The notes under the pieces are model-generated. The model was not told the DNA's origin. It saw only the letters and a program-made list of their open reading frames with translations, and did not search any database. Below, one piece after another: positions 7,479 through 14,707 of a stretch of 24,239 nt of DNA (the first letter of the stretch is position 1; every line of letters starts with the position of its first letter). Source of the DNA: DASPXK01 sp035637315 (lineage in GTDB: Bacteria; Chloroflexota; UBA6077; JACCZL01); contig DASPXK010000232.1 in assembly GCA_035637315.1 (NCBI GenBank), forward strand, positions 1 through 24,239. Reading direction: 5' to 3'. The translations under genes and the position numbers were made by a program.

Positions 7479-7543
7479 CACCAAGCCACCAAGACACCAA
7501 GAGAGCTGACGTTGACCCTTTGGCGTCCTGGTGTCTTGGCTGT
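7479..7543. repeat. CACCAAG/CTTGGTG inverted-repeat element, copy 2
   Basis: The left arm starting at 7479 (CACCAAGCCACCAAGACACC) is met by a partly complementary right arm ending TGGTGTCTTGGCTG (7529-7542). It lies in the 275-nt divergent gap between the FMN-binding protein and the propeller gene. Apart from an AT-rich stretch around 7449-7458 I see nothing else clear in that gap. Confidence 0.65.
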
Positions 7544-7643
7544 TTCTCCAGTCGTTCTCGGTGTGGTTGTTGGATCGTCCTTGACGCTGCCGGTCCGGGC
7601 AGGCCATGCTTGTCATGACGAGGCGTGGGCAGGGAGGCATGAC

Positions 7644-8693
7644 GTGAAGCGCGGATTGGCGGATGGTGTGTCGTGGACCGATGTCCTCAAGCTCGTGGCC
7701 GCCGCGCTGGCGCTGCTCGCGCTGGCGATTTTTGGCGTGCCGCGCATCCGGGCCGAGCGCTGGTCTTTGCCGGGCGCGGCGGGCTCCGCCCGCGCGCAGG
7801 GCGGGGTGGCTATTCAGGAGTACCCGGTGCCCTCCCGCTCGCGTCCCCACGACGTCGCGCCAGCTTCGGACGGGACCGTCTGGTACACCGCCCAGGCGAC
7901 TGGAGAGCTCGGCCGGCTCGATCCGGTGTCTGGCTTGACCCATCACGTGAAGCTCGGGCAGGGCTCCGCGCCGCACGGGGTGATCGCTGGTCCTGATGGA
8001 GCGGCCTGGGTGACCGATGGTGGCCTCAACGCCATCGTGCGGGTCGACGCGCACACGGAGACGGTCGACCAGTTCAGGCTGCCGGGCCGAGGCGCGAACC
8101 TCAACACGGCCACATTCGACGATCGGGGCATGCTCTGGTTTACCGGCCAGGCCGGCGTCCACGGGCGTCTCGATCCGTCCATTGGGGAGGTCGAGTTGTG
8201 GCAGTCGCCGCGCGGCGCTGGCCCGTATGGGATCACCAGCACGCCCGACGGGAGCGTCTATTTCGCCTCGCTGGCCGGCAGCTACGTTGGGCGGATCGAT
8301 CGGGAGTCGGGCGGTGTCGCTGTCCTGGACCCACCGACCCCACGTCAGGGCGCGCGGCGAGTCTGGTCGGACTCTCAGGGCCAGCTGTGGGTGAGCGAGT
8401 GGGATGGCCGGAATCTGGCCCGCTACAGTCCGGCCACCAGCGAGTGGCGGGAGTGGCGCCTGCCAGGCTCCAGCCCACGGCCATACGCGGTTTACGTGGA
8501 CGAACGCGACGTCGTCTGGTTGAGCGACTTCAGCGCCAACGCTCTAGTGCGCTTCGACCCGACGACGGAGGCGTTTGACTCATTTGGGATTCCGAGCCCC
8601 AACGCCCAAGTCCGCCAGCTACTGGGTCGGCCCGGTGAAGTCTGGGGAGCCGAGTCTGGCCAGGACAAGCTCATCGTTATCCGCTTCGAATAG
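7644..8693 (+). CDS. Membrane-anchored seven-bladed propeller, streptogramin lyase (Vgb)-like
   Basis: A 349-residue protein. An N-terminal hydrophobic segment (residues 15-33, LKLVAAALALLALAIFGV) acts as a signal anchor or signal peptide. Seven NHL/Vgb-like repeats follow, each with a core such as DGTVWYTAQATGELGRLDP, DGAAWVTDGGLNAIVRVD, DGSVYFASLAGSYVGRID or RDVVWLSDFSANALVRFDP. This is the pattern of virginiamycin B lyase, a propeller that linearises streptogramin B, and of SMP-30-like proteins. The membrane anchor, the divergent last blade and the lack of a resistance neighbourhood make antibiotic degradation doubtful; a secreted binding or lyase role is as likely. I chose GTG at 7644 because AGGGAGG lies 6-7 nt upstream; the overlapping ATG at 7639 is out of frame and stops at once. 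Confidence 0.75.
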   Translation: MKRGLADGVSWTDVLKLVAAALALLALAIFGVPRIRAERWSLPGAAGSARAQGGVAIQEYPVPSRSRPHDVAPASDGTVWYTAQATGELGRLDPVSGLTHHVKLGQGSAPHGVIAGPDGAAWVTDGGLNAIVRVDAHTETVDQFRLPGRGANLNTATFDDRGMLWFTGQAGVHGRLDPSIGEVELWQSPRGAGPYGITSTPDGSVYFASLAGSYVGRIDRESGGVAVLDPPTPRQGARRVWSDSQGQLWVSEWDGRNLARYSPATSEWREWRLPGSSPRPYAVYVDERDVVWLSDFSANALVRFDPTTEAFDSFGIPSPNAQVRQLLGRPGEVWGAESGQDKLIVIRFE

Positions 8694-8761
8694 GCGCGGG
8701 CGATCAAAAAGTTGTGCCTCCGCGGCGGTGCCCGCGGCCGGTGCGACGCCCCCCGCCGATA

Positions 8762-8802
8762 TGGTATACATAACGCTCTGAGGGGACGCGGTGCGGCGTC
8801 CC
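8762..8802 (+). promoter_or_regulatory. Possible extended -10 element and hairpin upstream of a glycosyltransferase gene
   Basis: TGGTATACAT (8762-8771) resembles an extended -10 box in an otherwise very GC-rich 215-nt gap. It is followed by a 7-bp hairpin, GGGACGC/GCGTCCC (8783-8789 with 8796-8802). No good -35 box is visible. The evidence is weak. Confidence 0.25.
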
Positions 8803-8908
8803 ATCGCGCCGGGCACGCCAATCGTACGGATACTCTAGGGGCAACGAGGCTCTCCGTCCGTCAGCATGGAGCTGGTCAGCCCCCGGCCAACCCATGTACG
8901 GAGGTCTC

Positions 8909-10093
8909 ATGCGCATTGCGCAGGTCGCGCCACCATTTGAGTCTGTCCCGCCAACTCACTACGGCGGCACGGAGCGGGTGGTCTCACTGCTGACCGAGGA
9001 GCTGGTCAGGCGGGGCCACGACGTCACTCTCTTCGCCAGCGGCGACTCGGTCACCTCGGCTCGTCTGATCCCGACCGTAGATCGCGCGCTCTGGCGCCAG
9101 GCAGAGCAGCGCGATCCGCTGATCTTCTGGTCGCTGACGCTTGGCGAGGTGTACCCTCGCGTGGCGCGGGGCGACTTTGACCTGGTCCATTCCCACCTGG
9201 ATTTCATCGCACTGCCGTGCGCGGCGCTGGTCGATACACCGACTGTGACCACCCTGCACGGCCGACTGGACTTGCGTGACCTGCCACGGGTGTACTCGCA
9301 CTTCGCCCAAATGCCCGTTATCTCGATCTCGGACAGCCAGCGGGAGCCGTTGCCCGAAGCCAACTGGGTCGGCACGGTCTACAACGGGGTCGATCTCGAG
9401 CAGTTCCCGTTCAACCCGCGCGGAGGCGACTATCTGGTCTTCCTGGGCCGCGTCTCGCCCGAGAAAGGGCTCGACCGGGCGATTAGGATCGCGCGGCGGG
9501 CCGGATTGCCGATCAAGGTCGCGGCGCGGATGCCGTTGAAAAACATGAGCGAGGCCGGGGCGAGGGCGGACTGGGACTACTACCACGTGGTGGTCGAGCC
9601 GCTCCTAAAGGAGCCTGACGTCGAGTTCGTCGGCGAGGTCGTGGACGCGGTCAAGGCGGAGCTGCTCGGCAACGCCCGGGCGCTCCTGTTCCCCATCGAC
9701 TGGCCCGAGCCGTTCGGGCTGGTCATGGCCGAGGCAATGGCCTGCGGCACGCCGGTGATCGCGCGGCCCCGTGGCTCCGTGCCAGAGGTCATCACAGATG
9801 GCGTGACTGGGCTGATTGGCGAGACCGAGGACGAGCTGGTGCGACTGTGCGGTCGGGTAGACCGGATCAATCGCGACGCGTGCCGCGCGGAAACCGTGCG
9901 ACGGTTCTCACCTCAGGCGATGGCCGACGGCTACGAGCTGATCTTCCGCCGCGTCCTCCGCGAGGAGGAGGCAGAGCGCTTCTCCAAGACGGTCCAGGCG
10001 GCAGCGTTCTGGACCGACGAGGCCGTGCCAGAGCTGGCTAGGGCCGGCTCGCTGCTCGGAGCCGGCTCCGCCTCTTCTCTCCAGGCCGACTAG
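8909..10093 (+). CDS. Family 4 glycosyltransferase (GT-B fold)
   Basis: A 394-residue retaining GT4 enzyme that transfers a sugar from an NDP-sugar to an acceptor, probably for a cell-surface glycan or glycolipid. The N-terminal acceptor domain starts MRIAQVAPPFESVPPTHYGG with the GG glycine loop (19-20). The nucleotide-binding half has the linker GRVSPEKGLDR (residues 180-190). The EX7E motif is E267/E275 in EPFGLVMAEAMACGTPVI, followed by GSVPEVITDGVTG. Length is typical, and no signal peptide or membrane segment is present. I chose ATG 8909 because GGAGG (8900-8904) sits 4-5 nt upstream; an ATG at 8894 would leave no such spacing. It ends 75 nt from the convergent second glycosyltransferase, with a repeat between. 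The donor and acceptor cannot be read from the sequence. Confidence 0.87.
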   Translation: MRIAQVAPPFESVPPTHYGGTERVVSLLTEELVRRGHDVTLFASGDSVTSARLIPTVDRALWRQAEQRDPLIFWSLTLGEVYPRVARGDFDLVHSHLDFIALPCAALVDTPTVTTLHGRLDLRDLPRVYSHFAQMPVISISDSQREPLPEANWVGTVYNGVDLEQFPFNPRGGDYLVFLGRVSPEKGLDRAIRIARRAGLPIKVAARMPLKNMSEAGARADWDYYHVVVEPLLKEPDVEFVGEVVDAVKAELLGNARALLFPIDWPEPFGLVMAEAMACGTPVIARPRGSVPEVITDGVTGLIGETEDELVRLCGRVDRINRDACRAETVRRFSPQAMADGYELIFRRVLREEEAERFSKTVQAAAFWTDEAVPELARAGSLLGAGSASSLQAD

Positions 10094-10099
10094 AAACAG

Positions 10100-10166
10100 A
10101 CCACCAAGACACCAAGACACGAACAGCAGCTTGTCTTTTCCCTCGGTGTCTTGGGGTCTTGGTGGT
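10100..10166. repeat. CACCAAG/CTTGGTG inverted-repeat element, copy 3
   Basis: This is the best-preserved copy: the left arm starting at 10100 (ACCACCAAGACACCAAGACA) is nearly the reverse complement of the right arm ending at 10166 (GGTGTCTTGGGGTCTTGGTG). It fills the gap between two convergent glycosyltransferase genes and could act as a bidirectional terminator-like hairpin. No T-run accompanies it. Confidence 0.8.
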
Positions 10167-10168
10167 AG

Positions 10169-11266
10169 CTATTCCACACCCGCCATCATCCGCCGGTACA
10201 CCTCGAGGGTCTGGTTCGCGATTCGCTCGTGGGTGAATCGCTCCAGAACCCGCGCCCGGCCGCGCCGGCCGAGCTCAGCCCTCAAGGCCGGATCCGCCGC
10301 CAGGCGCTGGAGCGAGGCCCGCAGGGCAGCGGGGTCGGCTTCCGGAAAGATGAGACCGGCGTCGCCGATGACGTTGGGGATCTCGCCGCTGGTCGAGCCG
10401 ATGACCGGCACTTCGGACGCCATCGCCTCGATCAGGACTCGCCCGAACTGCTCCTTCCAGTTGGGCCGCGTTACGGAAGGTAGGACCAGCACGTCCAGCC
10501 GCGCGAGTCGCCGCGGTATCTCGACGGAGGGGACGGCTGGCTCGAGCGTGACGCGCCGGTCGATGCCAAGCACGCGGGCTCGGGTCGCCAGCTCGGTCCG
10601 CAGTGGGCCGTCGCCGAGCAACGTCAGGCGCCATGAGCCCCCCAGGCCGGTCAGTGCGTCGAGCAACACGAAGAGCCCTTTCTCCGCCACCAGCCGCCCG
10701 GCGTAGCCGACGGCGAACGCCCCGTCCTCGGGTCGGTCAGCGCGCGGGGCGAAGAGCTCTGGGTCGATCCCAAACTGAGGGATGATCGCGACAGGGCCGC
10801 GGTAGCCCTTCCAACGCAGGACGTCGCCAGCCTCGGCGCTGCCGGCAATGGCGCAGCGCGCGGATCGAAAGACATACCGTTCCATCCAGCGGAAGGGAGG
10901 TGGATAACGGCGGCGCAGGTTTTGCCAGGTGAAGAACAGCGGTCGAGCGCCGACGGCTACGGCCTGGCGAGTGGCCAGGAACGTGGCCAGGTTGTATGGC
11001 TCCTCGTCGACGTGGACGATGTCCGGCTCGACCTCGCGCAGTAGGCGGCCGAGGGCCGAAAAGTGGAACAAGTGAAAGTTGCCGTTGAATCGGATCGGCC
11101 GGATGGCCAGGCGGTAGCCATTCAGGAACAACGGCTCGAGCCTCTGGTCGCCCCATGCCGGCGGGACCACGCAGGTCAGGTCGACGTCGCGCAGGCCACC
11201 GAGGACCTCGAGCTTGCGCTGATGGGCGCCAACGACGAGCGCCTTGGAGAGCATGACGATGCGCAT
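10169..11266 (-). CDS. Family 4 glycosyltransferase (GT-B fold)
   Basis: A 365-residue GT4 enzyme distinct from its convergent neighbour. The N-terminal domain (MRIVMLSKALVVGAHQRKLE) lacks the usual GG loop and has DIVHVDEEPYNLATF at 82-96, which is typical of WcaG/Cps-type GT4 proteins. The C-terminal domain has GYAGRLVAEKGLFVLLDAL (residues 187-205). The EX7E motif is E272/E280 in KEQFGRVLIEAM, followed by SGEIPNVIGDAG. The start is set by AGGTAGG just upstream of the ATG at 11266. It is cytosolic or peripheral membrane and likely assembles a surface polysaccharide or glycolipid. The last codon abuts the repeat at 10100-10166. The donor and acceptor cannot be read from the sequence. Confidence 0.87.
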   Translation of the reverse strand: MRIVMLSKALVVGAHQRKLEVLGGLRDVDLTCVVPPAWGDQRLEPLFLNGYRLAIRPIRFNGNFHLFHFSALGRLLREVEPDIVHVDEEPYNLATFLATRQAVAVGARPLFFTWQNLRRRYPPPFRWMERYVFRSARCAIAGSAEAGDVLRWKGYRGPVAIIPQFGIDPELFAPRADRPEDGAFAVGYAGRLVAEKGLFVLLDALTGLGGSWRLTLLGDGPLRTELATRARVLGIDRRVTLEPAVPSVEIPRRLARLDVLVLPSVTRPNWKEQFGRVLIEAMASEVPVIGSTSGEIPNVIGDAGLIFPEADPAALRASLQRLAADPALRAELGRRGRARVLERFTHERIANQTLEVYRRMMAGVE

Positions 11267-11416
11267 CTGCCTACCTGGGCGTCGCAGTATGCCACGGTCG
11301 CGATCCGCTCACCCCTGACGAATTGTTCGACAGCCTGGCGGTGGCCTGCCACATTCGGTGGCAGCGGCACTCACTCTCAGGAGGCGCCGCGCCTTCGCCT
11401 GCTGGAGGCGGCCTGG

Positions 11417-12692
11417 ATGGTCGGACGAATGCGGACCGTGTGGGTGCTTCTTTGCCTGTTCGGCGCGGCGTGTGCGCCCGGGCCGGCGGCCGGGCCAGCG
11501 CCCGCCACGTCAGCAGCCGCGGTTGCCACCGCCGTGGCACCGGCCAAGCCAGCGGAGGCCAAAGCCGCCCAGGCCCCGGAGCCAGGTCGCGGTGAAGCCG
11601 ACTATCTCGGCGACCGTGCCCAGAAGGGGCGGCACGCTGCGCGTCGGCCTGGAGGCCAATCCGACAACCCTGGATCCCCACTTCTCGACGAACGCCGTCG
11701 ACCGCCAGATTTACTACGCGGTGTACAACAACCTGGTCGGCCTCGACAAAGACTTGAAACGCAGCCTGAGCTGGCCGAGGCGGTCGACGTCTCGGACCCA
11801 AAGCAGATCGTCTTCAAGCTGCGCAAGGGCATCAAGTTCCACGACGGCACTGACTTCGATGCCGCCGCTGTCAAAGTGGAACTTCGAGCGGATGATCGAT
11901 CCCAATGGTGGCTCGATCCGGCGCAGCGAGCTCGCGAGCATCGAGAGCGTCGAGACGCCTGAGCCGCTGACGGTGGTCTTGAAGCTGAAGGCGCCGGACA
12001 GCTCGATCCTGGCCGCGCTGACCGATCGGGCTGGGATGATGGCGTCGCCAGCGGCAGTTCAGAAGCTGGGCAAGGACTTTGCGCGCAATCCGGTCGGGAC
12101 TGGGCCCTCGAAGTTCGTCGAGTGGATGAAAGATGACCACCTGACCCGTCCGGCGCAACGAGAGCTACTGGCGCCAGGACGCAGCGCTGATCGACGAGGC
12201 CGTGTTCAAGCCGATCCCGGACAGCAATCAGCGCCTCACAGCGCTGCGTAAGGACACCCTGGACATCATCGAGGCGGTGCCGCCCAAAGACCTGGCGCGG
12301 CTAAAGACAGAGTCCAATCTGGACGTGTTCGAGCTGTCCGGGATCGGCAGCGTCGAACCGAAGGCGATTTCCAGGCCACGATGAGCCTGTGGAGCGGGCG
12401 CGTCGATCCGGATGGCAACGCGTTCTCGCACTTCCTGACCGGCGGCGCCAACAACTGGGGCAAGTACACGAACCCCAAGGTGGACGAGTTGATGCGCGCG
12501 GCCAGGACTACGAGCAATCTGGAGGAGCGAGCCCGCCTCTACCAGCAAGCGGTCGCGCTGATCGCCGACGACGCGCCGGTCGTATTCCTCCACCACGACG
12601 CGTGGATCAAAGCCGCGTCCAAGAAGCTGCAGGGCTATAGGGAGCTGGCCGACGGACGGATGCGCTTCGAGCGGGTCTGGCTAGCTTCGTAG
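11417..12692 (+). pseudogene. Decayed ABC transporter family-5 substrate-binding lipoprotein (frameshifted, internally deleted)
   Basis: The gene starts at ATG 11417 after GGAGG with a lipoprotein signal, MRTVWVLLCLFGAACAPG (lipobox FGAAC), and an Ala/Pro linker. Family-5 (peptide/opine type) solute-binding sequence then continues in changing frames: RRGGTLRVGLEANPTTLDPH, VFKLRKGIKFHDGTDFDAAA, KWNFERMIDPNGGSIRRSEL, ALRKDTLDIIEAVPPKDLAR and finally FQATMSLWSGRVDPDG through FERVWLAS. The frame changes at about 11590, 11760, 11872, 12150 and 12365. At the last junction the roughly 120-170 residues that normally join these segments are missing. A full protein would be about 500 residues. No permease or ATPase genes flank it. 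Five separate indels plus a deletion argue for long decay and not sequencing error. It lies beside an intact enolase-superfamily gene, perhaps once part of the same uptake and catabolic locus. Confidence 0.88.
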
Positions 12693-12744
12693 GAGCGGGC
12701 GAGAGCTAGTCCCGAACTCCGTAGAGACGCCGCGAGTTGCCGCC

Positions 12745-13911
12745 TCACTCGTACACCGCCTTGCCGGACTCGTGCGCGCGGACCCACTCCCAGTCGATCG
12801 TCACGCCCAGGCCCGGGCCCTGAGGCACCGGCACGTGGCCGCTGGCGTCGATCGCGTCCAGCTCGTCAGAGTAGCCGCAGGCGTAAATCGGCGGCTTGAC
12901 GCGCCGCAGTTTCGGGTGGACTAGGGCCAGCTCGTAATAGTTCGTGTTGCGGATGGCGGCCATGCAATGGCGGTGCATCGGGCCGGGCGCGTGGATCTCG
13001 ACGTCGAGCCCGAACCCCTCGGCTGAATGGGCGATCTTCATCAGCCCGGTGATCCCGCAATCATAGTCGGCATCGGCGCGTACGAAGTCGGTCCCGTCGG
13101 CCACGATATTGTCGACATGCAGCTCGTGGCCGCGGATGTGCTCTCCGATCAGGATCGGGGTCTTGATGATCTGGCGCAGCTTGCGGTGGCCGAAGGCCGA
13201 GATGCCACCGTCCTTGAATGGGTCCTCCAGCCAGAGGTAGTTGGCCTCGTCGCATGCCTTGCCCACTTTGACCGTATCGGCCCAGGTGTTGTACTCGCAG
13301 GCCGGGTCGATCATGAGATCAATCCGCGTGCCGACCGCCTTGCGCGTCGCCAGGACCGTGGCCACCTCACGTTCGATCGGACCGTTGCCCCAGCCGTGGA
13401 TCTTGAACGCCGGGTAGCCCATCTCGCGACACTGGACGGCGAAGTCGGCGAACGCCTCGGGGCTGGACAGGCCGCCGTTTTCGTCGCCGTGGTAGGTGCT
13501 GGCGTAGGCCGGCAGTGCCCTTCGGAAGCCGCCCAAAAGCTCTGAAATGGGCGCGTCGTAGAGCTTGCCCGCGATATCCCACAGCGCGATGTCGATCGGC
13601 CCGATTCCCATTCGGTCGAGCTTGCGAAGGGCGCGCTTGAGGTCGTTGTAGATCAACTCTCGTTCGAGAGGGTTTCGGCCCAGCAGATAACGGGCGGCCA
13701 TCCCAACCTGGGCGTACGAGGCTGCCGTGCCGCCGACGTACTCACCCGCCACGCCGCGGTCAGTCTCTATCTTGAGCACGTGGCCCACGTGGCGAGCAAC
13801 GTTGCCCGGCTGGTAGACGTGGTTGAAGCCGTTGTAGTCCACTCCCATGTCCGGGATCTCCCAGCCGAACTGATGGACTTCGACGCGGGTGACCTTGGGC
13901 TGTTTTGCCAT
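12745..13911 (-). CDS. Enolase-superfamily enzyme (mandelate racemase/muconate lactonizing family)
   Basis: A 388-residue protein with the enolase capping domain (MAKQPKVTRVEVHQFGW to about residue 125) and a modified TIM barrel. The metal ligands D202 (MIDPACEYN), E229 (LWLEDPF) and E257 (LIGEHIRG) are all present. The base on strand 2 is in a KxH motif (K170-I-H172, AFKIHGWG). A second acid-base pair is offered by D282 (RADADYD) and H307 (EIHAPGP). This arrangement fits acid-sugar dehydratases of the mandelate racemase subgroup, but KxH, in place of KxK, leaves the substrate unclear. I chose ATG 13911 because AGGAGG lies just upstream and the protein fold starts there; longer in-frame starts add unstructured sequence. 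It is cytosolic. Its neighbour is a dead solute-binding protein, so a catabolic role with lost uptake is an inference. Confidence 0.85.
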   Translation of the reverse strand: MAKQPKVTRVEVHQFGWEIPDMGVDYNGFNHVYQPGNVARHVGHVLKIETDRGVAGEYVGGTAASYAQVGMAARYLLGRNPLERELIYNDLKRALRKLDRMGIGPIDIALWDIAGKLYDAPISELLGGFRRALPAYASTYHGDENGGLSSPEAFADFAVQCREMGYPAFKIHGWGNGPIEREVATVLATRKAVGTRIDLMIDPACEYNTWADTVKVGKACDEANYLWLEDPFKDGGISAFGHRKLRQIIKTPILIGEHIRGHELHVDNIVADGTDFVRADADYDCGITGLMKIAHSAEGFGLDVEIHAPGPMHRHCMAAIRNTNYYELALVHPKLRRVKPPIYACGYSDELDAIDASGHVPVPQGPGLGVTIDWEWVRAHESGKAVYE

Positions 13912-14005
13912 CCGTGGCCTCCTCTGAGCTCCCAGCCAGGATAAGCGACTTGAACGTCGAGAGTCGAGAGCTACAATGTCAGGGAGCCCGCCTCTCGAGG
14001 TAGAG

Positions 14006-14401
14006 ATGATCAAGCGGGTCGCGGTCCTGTTCTCGCGCGCGTTGCGCTTGCGCTGCCCGGCCTGCGCGGGTGGGCCGCTGATCGAGTCGTGGTTCCGCTT
14101 TCGGGCGGTCTGCCCGGGTTGCGGCTTTCGTCTCGAGCGGGACGACGGGTATTACACCGGCGCGGCCTGGTTGAATCTGATCGTCGCCGAGGCCGTGTTC
14201 GCGCTCGTGCTGGTCGGCGCGCTGTACTTCACCTTGCCCTCGCCGCCCTGGAGCTTGCTCCTGTGGGGCTCGATCGCGCTGGTGATCGTGTGCCCACTGG
14301 CGTTCTATCCGTTCTCCAAGACGCTCTGGATCGCGTTCGACCTGCTCTTCCGCCCGGTCGAGCGCCATGAGTTCGACCGCCACAAGAAGTCTGAGGTCTA
14401 G
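14006..14401 (+). CDS. DUF983 family membrane protein with zinc-ribbon motif
   Basis: A 131-residue protein. An N-terminal four-cysteine ribbon (RLRCPACAGG ... FRAVCPGCGFRLE) is followed by the family signature ERDDGYYTGAAWLN. Two transmembrane helices come next, at about residues 50-72 (LIVAEAVFALVLVGALYF) and 78-103 (WSLLLWGSIALVIVCPLAFYP). The tail (RHEFDRHKKSEV) is charged. DUF983 proteins have no settled function; some occur near cytochrome oxidase genes, which is not the case here. The start is ambiguous: ATG 14006 has GAGG 5 nt upstream, while ATG 13976 adds ten residues and follows GAGAG. I prefer 14006. It is divergent from the enolase-superfamily gene. Confidence 0.8.
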   Translation: MIKRVAVLFSRALRLRCPACAGGPLIESWFRFRAVCPGCGFRLERDDGYYTGAAWLNLIVAEAVFALVLVGALYFTLPSPPWSLLLWGSIALVIVCPLAFYPFSKTLWIAFDLLFRPVERHEFDRHKKSEV

Positions 14402-14707
14402 CCTTCGGCCGCCGCCCGGGTGGTTGGCGGGCACAGCCCACCGTGCCCTTACAGTCCGCGCGCCTGGTCCCGCCGTAGGGGCACGGCATGCCGTGCCCAC
14501 CCGAAAACCCCTGACCCTCGTCCGCACGGCCGTCAGTTTGAGCCTCCAGAGCGGCGGGGCGCACGACACCATCCCTGAAACCGGCCCGTTACAGAGTCGT
14601 TACAAGAGCCGAAGGGGACCGATTTCTTCGTCCCGAGCCTGGACTCGGCCGCGACCGCCCCAGTAAGGTTCAGGCCCCAATCTTCGACTCTCTGGCTACG
14701 GAGTTGG
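14402..14707. other. Intergenic region before the amidase gene
   Basis: This 306-nt gap holds the inverted repeat at 14424-14499. The rest shows a short direct repeat, CGTTACAGAGTCGTTACAAG, near 14587-14606, which could be an operator, and a GGAG motif just before the ATG at 14708. I see no confident promoter. Confidence 0.4.
14424..14499. repeat. GTAGGGGCAC inverted-repeat element
   Basis: The left arm 14424-14449 (GGGCACAGCCCACCGTGCCC, then TTAC) and the right arm beginning GTAGGGGCACGGCATGCCGT (14476 onwards) are about 24-nt imperfect reverse complements. The outer layout is that of the 6708-6780 element with the arms reversed, and each arm is itself partly palindromic (GGCACGGCATGCCGTGCC). 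Confidence 0.7.

Noticed and set aside
7407..8162. Minus-strand ORF opposite the propeller gene
   Set aside because: The plus strand encodes seven clear propeller blades here; the antisense product has no domain pattern.
11063..11416. Upstream extension of the solute-binding gene frame
   Set aside because: The frame is open to 11063 but runs antisense into the glycosyltransferase gene. The lipoprotein signal begins near 11417-11429 behind a GGAGG motif.
11417..12692. Programmed frameshifting in the solute-binding gene
   Set aside because: There are five shifts without slippery sequences, and about 120-170 residues are missing at the last junction, which points to decay.
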